A DNA stretch of 64,000 nucleotides. Source: Janthinobacterium sp. Lineage in GTDB: Bacteria > Pseudomonadota > Gammaproteobacteria > Burkholderiales > Chitinibacteraceae. A program made the translations under genes and the position numbers. Within the stretch, counting starts at the first letter, position 1. Each line of letters opens with the position of its first letter. Shown one piece after another: positions 8,952 through 20,879 of this stretch. The stretch is taken from positions 1 through 64,000 of the forward strand of contig JANYCY010000028.1 of NCBI GenBank assembly GCA_025360045.1, in the 5' to 3' direction. Below the pieces are notes generated by a model. It saw only the letters and a program-made list of their open reading frames with translations, searched no databases and was not told where the DNA came from.

Positions 8952-10160
8952 CTAAATCCTTGCCTGTGCCAGATCACCGCCCAAGGCACTGCGCCAGCGC
9001 ACTTTTACGCCGGAGAGGCCGTACCATGCGATCAGGGCTAAGAAAGAGAATAGCCACAGACCCAGGCTGTAGTTGCCGGTAGCTTGTTTCACCATGCCAA
9101 GGCCTGCTGCCAGAGCAAAGCCACCTACGCCACCGGCCATGCCGATCAGGCCAGTCATCACGCCTAGCTCTTTTCCAAAGCGTTGTGGCACCAATTGAAA
9201 CAGCGCACCGTTGCCCGCCCCAAGGCAGAGCATTGCACCAATAAACAGGCAAACCGCCACGCTTGATCCGCCTAAGCCAAGGCCGGTAAGGCCGATTAAG
9301 ACTGCCGAGCAAACATAAACAATCAACAGGGTGCGCGTGCCGCCAATTCGATCCGCAATCACACCGCCGAGTGGGCGCATTGCTGAGCCTGCTAATACAC
9401 ATGCTGCGGTGTACCAGCCGGCCATTTTGGGTGCGAAGCCAAATTGATCATGAAAGTAGCCGGGCAAGGCGCTGGCAAAGCCAGAGAAACCACCAAAGGT
9501 GATGGCGTAAAAGCCCATAAATAACCAAGCATCTTTATTATTTAATACCTTGGCGTAATCAGAGAAGCTTTTAGGATTAACCGATCCAGGCGCGTCTTTG
9601 GCAAACACGGTGTAGAGCACAAGGGCAAACAAGAGTGGAATCACCACTAAGCCAAACACGTTTTGCCAGCCAAACATCATCGCCAATACCGGCGCAAACA
9701 GCGCGGCAAACACGGTGCCAGAATTGCCCGCCCCAGCGATTCCCATCGCTGTGCCTTGGTGCTGTGGTGGATACCAGCGGGAAGCCAGCGGCAGAGCCAC
9801 TGCAAATGCAGCGCCTGCAAAACCTAGAAACACACCTAATAGCAAAGCCTCTGCCATGCTATGCACACCGAGGCGCCACGCACTTAACAGGGCAGCAATC
9901 ACAATCAGCTGGGCAAAAAAACCGGTGCGCTTGGCACCAATGCGATCCACAAACACGCCTAAAACCAAGCGCAGCAAAGCCCCCGCCAAAATCGGCGTCG
10001 CTACCATCAGGCCGCGCTCGCTGGTCGAGAGGCTAAGCGCCGTGGCAATCTGTATTTGCAGGGGGCCAAGCAGATACCAAACCATAAAACTCAGATCAAA
10101 ATAGAGAAAAGCAGTAAGAAGAGTGGGAGTATGGCCTGAACGCCAAAAGCTACGATCCAT
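8952..10160 (-). CDS. narK: Nitrate/nitrite MFS transporter (NarK/NasA type)
   Basis: Imports nitrate, and possibly nitrite, across the inner membrane for the assimilatory enzymes encoded downstream. From the ATG at 10160 (ribosome site AGAGGT) it has 402 residues with about twelve membrane segments. Typical NarK features are visible: an FxxRxxxG-type helix (GALLRLVLGVFVDRIGAKRT) and the glycine-rich nitrate signatures GFAGAAFAVALPLASRWYP and GNGALFQLVPQRF. The open frame extends to 10250, but that extension lies inside the RNA leader and is not believed. First gene of the nitrate run, controlled by the leader and sigma-54 promoter described separately. Confidence 0.93.
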   Translation of the reverse strand: MDRSFWRSGHTPTLLTAFLYFDLSFMVWYLLGPLQIQIATALSLSTSERGLMVATPILAGALLRLVLGVFVDRIGAKRTGFFAQLIVIAALLSAWRLGVHSMAEALLLGVFLGFAGAAFAVALPLASRWYPPQHQGTAMGIAGAGNSGTVFAALFAPVLAMMFGWQNVFGLVVIPLLFALVLYTVFAKDAPGSVNPKSFSDYAKVLNNKDAWLFMGFYAITFGGFSGFASALPGYFHDQFGFAPKMAGWYTAACVLAGSAMRPLGGVIADRIGGTRTLLIVYVCSAVLIGLTGLGLGGSSVAVCLFIGAMLCLGAGNGALFQLVPQRFGKELGVMTGLIGMAGGVGGFALAAGLGMVKQATGNYSLGLWLFSFLALIAWYGLSGVKVRWRSALGGDLAQARI

Positions 10161-10184
10161 GATGTCTACCTCTAGAAAGACTGC

Positions 10185-10221
10185 AAAAAAAAAGCGTCCC
10201 GCCACAATCGTGGAGGGACGC
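10185..10221 (-). terminator. Intrinsic terminator inside the narK leader
   Basis: On the minus strand GCGTCCC pairs with GGGACGC (stem positions 10194-10200 and 10215-10221), extended by CCAC/GTGG around an AATC-side loop and followed by nine T (10185-10193). It is a strong Rho-independent terminator lying between the promoter and narK, so transcription must pass it to express the operon. Confidence 0.9.
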
Positions 10222-10260
10222 CGTTGTCCTCGAGGGAGATGGGCCGCCATTGACCTTCCC
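10216..10260 (-). promoter_or_regulatory. Two-hexaloop ANTAR antiterminator motif in the narK leader
   Basis: The leader RNA contains two consecutive stem-hexaloops that fit the ANTAR target motif. P1 is GGUC-AAUGGC-GGCC at 10255-10242, extended by GGGA/UCCC. P2 is GGAC-AACGGC-GUCC at 10229-10216. Both loops have A at position 1 and G at position 4, the hallmark of ANTAR-bound RNA. The 3' strand of P2 overlaps the 5' strand of the terminator, so formation of P2 excludes the terminator. This is the known NasR/NasT mechanism, and a nasT gene lies just upstream. Confidence 0.85.
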
Positions 10261-10331
10261 TACACCCAGCGCATCATTGCACTGAGTTTTGAAATCTTTT
10301 CGGGCACGCTTGCGGCCCTAGTTCATTACAT

Positions 10332-10347
10332 AGCAAACGCTGTGCCA
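10332..10347 (-). promoter_or_regulatory. Sigma-54 promoter of the narK operon
   Basis: The minus strand reads TGGCACAGCGTTTGCT, matching the sigma-54 consensus TGGCAC-N5-TTGCW with GG and GC exactly ten bases apart. The predicted start of transcription is near 10320, giving a leader of about 160 bases that contains the hexaloops and the terminator. Sigma-54 use implies nitrogen control through NtrC. Confidence 0.8.
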
Positions 10348-10421
10348 GCATCACCAACACAACGAAAAACAATAAAAATCAAATAGATAGCCACATAGCA
10401 CAGCAAAAAAATGGAGACACC

Positions 10422-10436
10422 GCACCATAATGACGC
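10422..10436. promoter_or_regulatory. Candidate NtrC site upstream of the narK promoter
   Basis: GCACCATAATGACGC matches the dyad GCACCAWWWTGGTGC at 12 or so of 15 positions and lies about 100 bases upstream of the predicted transcription start, a usual enhancer distance. Only one half-site is perfect, so this is tentative. Confidence 0.4.
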
Positions 10437-10485
10437 AGCGCAACATAGGCTTGCACAGGATTTGCACAGAGGAATAATGAATGAG

Positions 10486-10945
10486 CATCTTTTGTAGGGC
10501 GGGTAAAACCCGCGAGCAATCTTAAATAAATACGCGGGTTTCACCCGCCCTACGATGATTCGATGCTTGCAACCATGCGGATAGCTGATGGCAGGCGGTG
10601 CGCAAGAAAAACAACTTGCACACCCTATAAAAACGAAAACCAATGATATGCATTACATCTTTTGTAGGGCGGGTGATACCCGCCAGCCATATTGAATAAA
10701 TGCGCGGGTTTCACCCACCCTACGGCTATTCGATGCTTGCAACTGTACAGATGACTTATGACAGGCGGTGCGCAAGAAAAACTAACTTGCACACCCTATA
10801 AAAACGAAAGCCAATGATATGCATTACATCTTTTGTAGGGCGGGTGATACCCGCCAGCCTTTGAACTGAAATACTACGAAAACAGCGGGTTTCACCCGCC
10901 CTACAGTGATTCAATGCTTGCAACCGTGAGAACGGCTTATGGCAA
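10486..10945. repeat. About 170-bp tandem repeat, nearly three copies
   Basis: The block TTTGTAGGGCGGGT starts at 10491, 10661 and 10832, a period of 170-171 bases. Each unit contains a family C palindrome (10494-10553, 10664-10723, 10835-10904). The spacer between successive palindromes carries a family D segment (GCGGTGCGCAAGAAAAAC ... TTGCACACCCTATAAAAACG at 10595 and 10765) and the phrase AATGATATGCATTACATC. It separates nasT from the sigma-54 promoter. Open frames within it are not gene-like. Confidence 0.85.
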
Positions 10946-10989
10946 TCAGCTATCTTGATGCGCATCGTGGGCACAAGAACACCCCCACC

Positions 10990-11556
10990 TCACCCCAGCA
11001 AATCCGCCATCGCTAAGACTTGCCTTGCCACATCCCCTAGCTTCATGCCCTGTTTCATGGCTTGGCGGCGCAGGGTTTCGTAGGCTTCGCCTTCGCTCAA
11101 GCGGCGCTTGTCCATCAATAGGCCTTTGGCTTGATCAATCACTTTTCGATCGGCTAATTGCTGCTCAAGCAGGCTAATTCGCAGCTGCAAGGCTTGGCTT
11201 TGCTCAAATTGCACTTGCGCCATCATCACCGCCACAGGCAATTTTTCTGCTGTAAAGCCATCCAGCAAATGGCTAACCCCTGCTTGCAAGCAAGACTGAA
11301 TCTGCAGCCGATTCAGCCCTTGTGCAACCATCAAAACCGGCACGGCACGCTTAATAGCATGCAGTTGATCAAGCAGCGTTTTGGAAGGGATGGCGGTATT
11401 GATCAAGATAAAATCTGGCTGATCTTGTTGAAATGTATGCAATAAAGCGCAGGCCGTTTTCAACACAGGTAACAGCGTATAAGCACTGCCCAGCATAGGC
11501 GGAGAGATCTCATACAGGGCTTCAGCGTGATCGTTGACTAAGAGTATGCGCAGCAT
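10990..11556 (-). CDS. nasT: NasT-type ANTAR transcription antiterminator
   Basis: RNA-binding regulator expected to stabilise antiterminator hairpins in nitrate assimilation leaders. The 188 residues from the ATG at 11556 comprise a receiver-like domain (LRILLVNDHAEAL to about residue 115), a short coiled linker (LQLRISLLEQQLADRKVI) and an ANTAR domain (AKGLLMDKRRLSEGEAYETLRRQAM). The usual receiver phosphoacceptor Asp (ILID in relatives) is Asn here (FILINTAIPS), so phosphorylation is unlikely. No nasS nitrate sensor gene is visible in the window. A TTG at 11595 could start 13 residues earlier, but the receiver begins at the chosen ATG, which lacks a clear ribosome site. Confidence 0.88.
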   Translation of the reverse strand: MLRILLVNDHAEALYEISPPMLGSAYTLLPVLKTACALLHTFQQDQPDFILINTAIPSKTLLDQLHAIKRAVPVLMVAQGLNRLQIQSCLQAGVSHLLDGFTAEKLPVAVMMAQVQFEQSQALQLRISLLEQQLADRKVIDQAKGLLMDKRRLSEGEAYETLRRQAMKQGMKLGDVARQVLAMADLLG

Positions 11557-11715
11557 GACAGTGCCAACAAGACGGGTATATAAAGACAACAGCAAGAAAC
11601 GTGCCCTAGAAATAAGCTGAGCAATTAGGCCGCATAAGCAACGAGCGGCTCGCTATCACGCGCTAAAATGATGCACTGCAAAATAAAAACGATCGTTTTA
11701 GGTGCAAAACACTCG

Positions 11716-11901
11716 CTAGCCGCCTGTCGAACTTATGCGATGTCCGCGAGGGAAAGACCGGTTTGAGATAGCAAAACTGATTTTTGAGGCGGGCTAGTGC
11801 TGATTAAACCCAAGCCTAGCTATTCAACGAGAAAATGCGTGAAATATGGCCAAATCCGGCTTTTCTGCAGTAGATCAGTATTAAGTTCGACAGGCTGCTA
11901 G
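11716..11901. mobile_element. MITE-like element G, copy 1
   Basis: A 186-base non-coding element bounded by imperfect terminal inverted repeats of about 20 bases (CTAGCCGCCTGTCGAACTTA and the complement of TAAGTTCGACAGGCTGCTAG). Inside is GAAATATGGCCAAATCCGGC. A related copy lies at 52891-53056. With no coding capacity and matching ends it looks like a miniature inverted-repeat transposable element; no clear target duplication was seen. It occupies most of the 395-base gap between nasT and the chemoreceptor gene. Confidence 0.6.
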
Positions 11902-11951
11902 GTCCAATGGCATCGACACAAAATCACAGTAACCGATGCCATCGGCCTCTC

Positions 11952-13271
11952 TCAGCGACTCTGCCTGACCAAGCTTTCTACATCCAGCGTTGCGGCGCTG
12001 GTTCTTTCTGCCAGTTTTCTGACTTCATCGGCCACCACCGCAAAGCCCCGGCCTGCTTCTCCGGCGCGGGCGGCTTCGATGGCGGCGTTTAGCGCCAGCA
12101 GATTGGTCTGATCTGCAATCGATTTAATCGTGCCGACGATGGTGGCGATTTCGGCCAAGCTTTTTTCCAAACTCTGCCTTTGTGAGCTTTCGCCGCTAAG
12201 TGCTTCGGATTGTTTCTCGGCATCAATCGCAGCCAAAGCCCCTACCACGCGCAGTGGTGCGCCATTGCTGTCACGGCGAGTCTTTCCTCTTGCGCGAAAC
12301 CAGTGGTATTCATTGTTTTTACACTTCAGGCGGTATTCGATGTCGTAGGGTGTTTTGCCGGTCTTATCGTTTAAATGCGCGGCAAAAGCATCAAGCACGC
12401 CTTGCTTTTCATCAGGGTGTAAACGGCTGGCCCAGCTTTCAAGTACATCCGGAAACTCGTTAACCGAATGAAAACCCAATAAGGCTCTGAATTGCTCTGA
12501 CCACCAGAAAGCATTTTGCGAGTTAACTGGGTTGTCCACATCGACTTCCATATCCCACAGGCCTTCGGACAGCATGGCACTGCTTAACTCAAATCGTGTA
12601 AGCGTTTTATCGAGTTCGGTCTCATGCTTCTTACGCAGGGAGATACCCTCTAAAGAGCCAGCCACTCTGAGCGGCACGCCCTCGCTATTACGCTGAGTTG
12701 CCCCTCTGGCTCTAAACCAGCGATATTGCTTATCTTTGCATTGCAGGCGGTATTCAATATCGTAAGGAGTGCGTCCGCTTCTATCGTTTAAATGTTCAGC
12801 AAAGGCAGTCAGCGTAGTGTCTTTATCGTCAGGGTGTAATAAGTTAGCCCAGCTTCCCAAAACATTAGGAAAATCGCGCTCATCGGCAAAACCCAGTAAA
12901 TGCCTGAAGGTAGGTGACCACCAGAATACATTGGCGGGATTAACTGGGTCCCCTGCCACCACACTCATATCCCAAAGGCCTTCACTTGAGGCCCGATTCA
13001 CCAGATCGAAACGGGTTTCTAAAGCGATGTATTGCGCTTTTTCCCTGTTTAATTCCGTCTGCAAAGCGCTTACTTCATCATGTAAAGCGCGTTTTTCATG
13101 CAGGGCTGCCGAAAGCTCTTCGCTGGTTTTGTGCCAGATACGATGTAATTTATCGCCAATCGCACGCAGCTTCTCGTCGCCTTCCATTGTCCAGCGTGGC
13201 ATATCTCCACGCAAAGCCGCTTCGGCCGCGCTGTCTAATTGGCTAATTAGCCGACTTTGCTTAAAGAACAT
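11952..13271 (-). CDS. Cytoplasmic PAS-PAS methyl-accepting chemotaxis protein
   Basis: A soluble chemoreceptor of 439 residues with no membrane segment. The N-terminal coil (about 35-85) is followed by two PAS domains with PAC tails (about 90-210 and 215-330) that are strikingly alike, sharing [25 protein letters not shown] and YRWFRARG. The C-terminus (about 350-439) is a short MCP signalling hairpin with [40 protein letters not shown]. It ends soon after the hairpin tip, so only part of a classical MCP domain is present, as in some short cytosolic receptors. The ATG at 13271 follows GAGGTGCACT. The ligand is unknown; a redox or aromatic cofactor is possible. No che genes are nearby. Confidence 0.85.
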   Translation of the reverse strand: MFFKQSRLISQLDSAAEAALRGDMPRWTMEGDEKLRAIGDKLHRIWHKTSEELSAALHEKRALHDEVSALQTELNREKAQYIALETRFDLVNRASSEGLWDMSVVAGDPVNPANVFWWSPTFRHLLGFADERDFPNVLGSWANLLHPDDKDTTLTAFAEHLNDRSGRTPYDIEYRLQCKDKQYRWFRARGATQRNSEGVPLRVAGSLEGISLRKKHETELDKTLTRFELSSAMLSEGLWDMEVDVDNPVNSQNAFWWSEQFRALLGFHSVNEFPDVLESWASRLHPDEKQGVLDAFAAHLNDKTGKTPYDIEYRLKCKNNEYHWFRARGKTRRDSNGAPLRVVGALAAIDAEKQSEALSGESSQRQSLEKSLAEIATIVGTIKSIADQTNLLALNAAIEAARAGEAGRGFAVVADEVRKLAERTSAATLDVESLVRQSR

Positions 13272-13462
13272 AGTGCACCTCAATCGATACCCCGACCCAG
13301 ACGGGATTTATATCAATCTAGTGCATTGCAGCAGAGGTTTTAGGTAAAAATACGATTTTTTTACCATATTAGTAATCAATTAAACATTGATCGCTATTTT
13401 TAAACAATAAATTTGTAAGTAAAGTGCAGATATTCGGCTTACAAAGAAAACCGTGTGATCAG

Positions 13463-13510
13463 GTTTCCTCCGTGAAACTCCATCCCCTCCGTGGTTCAAG
13501 ATTCGGGTTT
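13463..13510 (-). repeat. Repeat family B, single arm
   Basis: TTTCCTCCGTGAAACTCC followed by CTCCGTGGTTCAAGATTCG, the same arm as at 31663-31723. Confidence 0.6.
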
Positions 13511-13538
13511 TACACTGGGTTGAAATGATCACGACTCG

Positions 13539-17074
<3,536 letters not shown>

Positions 17075-17157
17075 GCACGTCGTATGGTTGAGAGATACTT
17101 CTTAAGGTATCAATTGACCTAATTATAAGGGTACTTCAGCTTAAAGCTGAGAGAGTA

Positions 17158-17263
17158 AAATCTCGAACCACAGAGAGCACAGAGTTTCACAGAGGTAACG
17201 ATAGATTCGATGATTTTCTCTGTGGCCTCTGTGTACTCGTTTTACTCTGTGGTTCAAGGTTTA
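17158..17263. repeat. Repeat family B, full inverted pair
   Basis: CGAACCACAGAGAGCACAGA at 17164 faces TTACTCTGTGGTTCAAGG ending near 17263, between leuS and lptE. Confidence 0.7.
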
Positions 17264-17328
17264 GCTCTCTATCAAGGCTGGCTGAAGAATTTCCGCTCTA
17301 CATTCATTTATGGAAACCGCAGCTAACC

Positions 17329-17829
17329 ATGGGCAAACCTATGCTTAAAGCCTTTATCTCTCTGCTTCTGTTTGCCCTAATCACAGGCTGCGGCTTTCAT
17401 TTGCGTGGCACAGGGCCAGGCACCTTCCCTTACACCACGGCCTATGTGCTAGGGGACACCGGTGTGGCGCATCAACTTAAGCAGAGCTTATCCACCCTAC
17501 CCGGTGTAACACTCAGCACGAATAAAGCAGCCGTCAGTATCAATATCATCAGCGAAAGCTCTGAGCAAAAAGTGCTTACAGTCAATAACGCGGGTCGAGT
17601 CAGTGAATATCGTTTGTTTTACAGAGTGAATTACAGCGTTCAAGCTGGAGAAAATCAGCTGATTGAAAATGGCAAATTACAGCTCAATCGTGATTACAGC
17701 TACGACGAAAACAATAGTCTGGGTAAAGATGCTGAAGCATCGCTTTTGGTAGCTGATATGCAGCAAGATGCGGCCCAGCAAATTTTGCGCCGTATCAGCG
17801 CCTTGGCTAAGTTGAAAGATGCGCCGTAG
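17329..17829 (+). CDS. lptE: LPS-assembly lipoprotein LptE
   Basis: Outer-membrane lipoprotein that plugs and assembles the LptD translocon for lipopolysaccharide export. The 166 residues begin with a lipoprotein signal and lipobox LITG-C (C21), followed by GFHLRGTG, the family's usual first motif. The rest fits the LptE fold (YRVNYSV, and RDYSYDENNSLGKDAE near residue 125). A second ATG at 17341 is equally possible and would shorten the signal by four residues; neither has a strong ribosome site. It is followed after 32 bases by holA. Confidence 0.9.
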   Translation: MGKPMLKAFISLLLFALITGCGFHLRGTGPGTFPYTTAYVLGDTGVAHQLKQSLSTLPGVTLSTNKAAVSINIISESSEQKVLTVNNAGRVSEYRLFYRVNYSVQAGENQLIENGKLQLNRDYSYDENNSLGKDAEASLLVADMQQDAAQQILRRISALAKLKDAP

Positions 17830-17861
17830 CCGCAGAATCAACATCAGCGTAAGGATTAAGC

Positions 17862-18866
17862 ATGCGCCCTGATGATCTCCCCCGGCGCCTCGCTAAAGGC
17901 CTCGCCGAGCTTTACACTCTGCATGGCGACGAAACCCTCTTGGTGCTCGAAGCCGCGCAGCAAATCAGAGAGGCCGCAAGGGCTGCAGGCTATTCAGAGC
18001 GTGAAGTGCTCACCGTAGAACCCGGTTTTTCTTGGTCTAGCCTAGAAATGCAGGGCAATTCCTTTTCGCTGTTTTCAGATAAAAAACTCATCGAGCTACG
18101 TATCACCACCGGCAAGCCCGGCATCGATGGCGGCAAGGCAATTGAAGCCTATTGCCAACGCCTCCCCCCCGATACGATTACCTTGGTCACCTGCCCACGG
18201 CTGGATAAAACCGGCCAAAACAGCAAGTGGTTTCAAGCGCTATCGGCCAAGGGTGAAGTGCTCGAAGCCAAAAATATCGAACACCGCCAGTTGCCAGAAT
18301 GGATAGCCGCAAGACTTGCCCAGCAGCAGCAAAAACTCGCCCCCGAAGCACTGCAATTTTTAGCCGATAGGGTAGAGGGCAATTTACTGGCCGCTTTCCA
18401 AGAAATCCAAAAACTAGCCCTGCTGCATCCTGCGGGTGAAATTAGTGTCGCCGATCTACAAGCCAGCGTCGCCAATGTAGCTCGCTATGATGTATTTCAG
18501 CTTGGCGCAGCCTTACTCACAGGGGACGCCACCCGCTTTGCCCGCATGCTGGCAGGCCTGCGCGCCGAAGGTGAAGCCCCGCATTTAGTGCTATGGTCGC
18601 TGGCGGAAGAAATCCGCACCCTTTATCGCTTGGGCCTTGGCAAACAACGTGGCACACCAACAGCACAATTATTTAAAGAATTACGCATCTGGGGCGAAAA
18701 ACAAAAGCTGGTCGAACCTGCACTTGCCAGAGTAAAAGCCGCCCAACTAAAAACCGCCCTCGCCCACGCCGCCCTGATCGATCAAATGAATAAGGGCATA
18801 GGCAAAGGCGAAGTGTGGGACGAGTTGATGATGATGTGCTTGCCGCTGTTAAGGAAAAAACAATAG
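17862..18866 (+). CDS. holA: DNA polymerase III subunit delta
   Basis: Clamp-loader subunit that opens the beta sliding clamp. The 334 residues show the family layout: an N-terminal domain containing LHGDETLLVLEAAQQIR, the clamp-contacting middle region with LFSDKKLIELRI (about residues 70-81), and the C-terminal collar with ARYDVFQLGAALLTGD and LVLWSLAEEIRTLYRL. The ATG follows AAGGATTAAGC. It is in the usual place after lptE and is probably co-transcribed with it. Confidence 0.93.
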   Translation: MRPDDLPRRLAKGLAELYTLHGDETLLVLEAAQQIREAARAAGYSEREVLTVEPGFSWSSLEMQGNSFSLFSDKKLIELRITTGKPGIDGGKAIEAYCQRLPPDTITLVTCPRLDKTGQNSKWFQALSAKGEVLEAKNIEHRQLPEWIAARLAQQQQKLAPEALQFLADRVEGNLLAAFQEIQKLALLHPAGEISVADLQASVANVARYDVFQLGAALLTGDATRFARMLAGLRAEGEAPHLVLWSLAEEIRTLYRLGLGKQRGTPTAQLFKELRIWGEKQKLVEPALARVKAAQLKTALAHAALIDQMNKGIGKGEVWDELMMMCLPLLRKKQ

Positions 18867-18919
18867 GGCGGTGAATTTCACGCCAATCCTATTAACTAAC
18901 TGATGTTACGCAACGGAAA

Positions 18920-18977
18920 CCCAAATCTTGAACCACAGAGGGCGCCAGAGAACACGGAGCTTCACAGAGAAAAACAG
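18920..18977 (+). repeat. Repeat family B, single arm
   Basis: AAATCTTGAACCACAGAGG followed by GAACACGGAGCTTCACAGAG, downstream of holA. Confidence 0.65.
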
Positions 18978-19055
18978 GGCTTGAGTTAAGTTTTTTTCTT
19001 GGGTTTTAAGTATTTAAAAACTCAGCAATTAGGACTCGTATCGCAGCTCACTGCA

Positions 19056-19375
19056 GGGGGCTTAAATCACCCCTTGAAACACGCCGTAGCGAGGAACAAG
19101 CGGGGCGGGGTTTCGGCAAGGGAAGGAGGATCCAGCCAATCCCGCCCGCCGCCGACTCGATTGTCCGCAGCGAAGGGGTCTTCGTGTTTCGTGGGGCGGC
19201 CTTCTTTGCTTCCTTTCTTGGCCGTTCAAGAAAGGGAGTCCCCGCGGGGATGCCGCACCTAAATCAACGTGCCGAAGGCACTAAAAAGAGTTTTTAGACT
19301 TTAGTTAGCGCTTATGAGGTGAAATCCTCTGGCGTGAAATGCTACAAACCGCGGGTTTCACCCGCCCTACACCAA
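19056..19375 (+). repeat. Composite repeat A plus C half-element, copy 2
   Basis: Family A (19056-19290) is followed by a linker (GACTTTAGTTAGCGC) and one arm of family C (GCGGGTTTCACCCGCCCTAC at 19351-19370). The whole roughly 320-base composite is repeated at 26740-27060 with the same order, so it moved or was copied as one unit. With a family B arm it fills the 558-base gap before rng. Confidence 0.75.
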
Positions 19376-19424
19376 ACGCCACCACCGCTGACCCATCCAA
19401 ATATTATAAAAACAGGGCCCCCCA

Positions 19425-20879
19425 ATGAAAGAACAAATCCTCGTCAACATCACTCCACAAGAAACCCGCGTGGCCACCGTTGAAGATGGTGTGGTTCAAG
19501 ATATTCATATCGAGCGATCGGCCCACCGTGGCTTGGTTGGCAATATTTATTTGGGCGTGGTGAAACGCGTCTTACCCGGCATGCAAAGCGCCTTTATTGA
19601 AATTGGCCTAGAGCGTGCCGCTTTTTTGCATATTGCCGATGTTATTGAGCAACGCCAGCACCCCAATGAAGTGCAAAGAATCGAGCGCATTGTGCACGAA
19701 GGCCAACCGGTGCTGGTGCAAGTCGCCAAAGACCCGATCGGTAGCAAGGGCGCGCGGCTTTCTACCCAGATCAGCATTGCAGGGCGCTTTTTAGTATTTT
19801 TGCCGCAAGAAAAACATATCGGCATTAGCCAGCGCATCGACAAAGATGGCGAACGCAATCAGCTACGTAAGCGTCTTGAATTATTACTGGCCGACTCCCC
19901 TCATCAGGGTTACATCATCCGCACCTCGGCCGAGCACGCCACGGATGAAGAGCTGACCGCAGATATCAACTATCTGGATAAAATCTGGGCCGATATCCAG
20001 CAAAAAGCCGTCACCCTGCCTGCCCGATCACTGTTATTCCAAGATTTATCGCTGCAATTACGCGTTTTGCGCGATATGGTGAACACCGAAACTGAAGAAG
20101 TATTGGTCGATTCTCGCGAAAACTTCGCCAAAATGAGTGAATTTGCAGCGGCCTTTGTCTCGGATGTATTGCCCAGAGTGAAGCACTACGTTGGCGAGCG
20201 GCCGCTATTTGAATTTTTTGCCGTCGAGGCAGAAATCGAGCACGCCATGGTGCGCCGAGTTGATCTAAAATTTGGCGGCTATTTGATCATCGATCAAACC
20301 GAAGCCATGACCACGGTGGATGTGAACACCGGCGGCTTTGTCGGTACCCGCTCCTTTGACGACACTATATTTAAAACCAATCTTGAAGCCACCCAAGTCA
20401 TTGCCCGCCAGCTGCGCCTACGTAATTTAGGCGGCATTATCATTGTCGATTTTATTGATATGGATAATGAAGAGCACAAAACGGCGGTGATGGACGAGCT
20501 TAAAAAAGCCATGGGCCGAGACAGAACCAAGGTCACCATCAGCCCCTTTACCAGCCTTGGCCTCGTTGAAATCACCCGTAAACGCACCCGTGAATCGCTA
20601 GCGCATGTGCTGTGCCAAACCTGCCCCACCTGCCAAGGGCGTGGCGAAATCAAAACGGCACAAACCATTTGCTACGAAATCCTGCGTGAAATCCTGCGCG
20701 AAGCCCGCCAATTCAACGCCAAAGAATACCGAATCCTCGCCTCGCAAAGCGTGATCGATATGTTCCTCGACGAAGAATCAGCCAACCTCGCCCAACTGGT
20801 CGATTTCATCCAAAAACCCATCTATTTGCAGGTAGAAAGCGCCTACAGCCAAGAAATATTTGATGTGGTACTGGTGTAA
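19425..20879 (+). CDS. rng: Ribonuclease G
   Basis: Endoribonuclease of the RNase E/G family; matures the 5' end of 16S rRNA and degrades some mRNAs. The 484 residues contain an S1 domain (about 35-120, LVGNIYLGVVKRVLPGMQSAFIEIG), the catalytic DNase I-like domain with TVDVNTGGFVG and the metal-ligand region IIVDFIDMDNEEH, and the CPTC zinc link (CQTCPTCQGRGEI). Lacking the long RNase E tail, it is RNase G. The ATG follows AACAGGGCCCCCCA. Confidence 0.95.
   Translation: MKEQILVNITPQETRVATVEDGVVQDIHIERSAHRGLVGNIYLGVVKRVLPGMQSAFIEIGLERAAFLHIADVIEQRQHPNEVQRIERIVHEGQPVLVQVAKDPIGSKGARLSTQISIAGRFLVFLPQEKHIGISQRIDKDGERNQLRKRLELLLADSPHQGYIIRTSAEHATDEELTADINYLDKIWADIQQKAVTLPARSLLFQDLSLQLRVLRDMVNTETEEVLVDSRENFAKMSEFAAAFVSDVLPRVKHYVGERPLFEFFAVEAEIEHAMVRRVDLKFGGYLIIDQTEAMTTVDVNTGGFVGTRSFDDTIFKTNLEATQVIARQLRLRNLGGIIIVDFIDMDNEEHKTAVMDELKKAMGRDRTKVTISPFTSLGLVEITRKRTRESLAHVLCQTCPTCQGRGEIKTAQTICYEILREILREARQFNAKEYRILASQSVIDMFLDEESANLAQLVDFIQKPIYLQVESAYSQEIFDVVLV

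Noticed and set aside
18999-19262. Open frame within repeat A
   Set aside because: The same repeat is translated in other frames in other copies, with no conserved protein.
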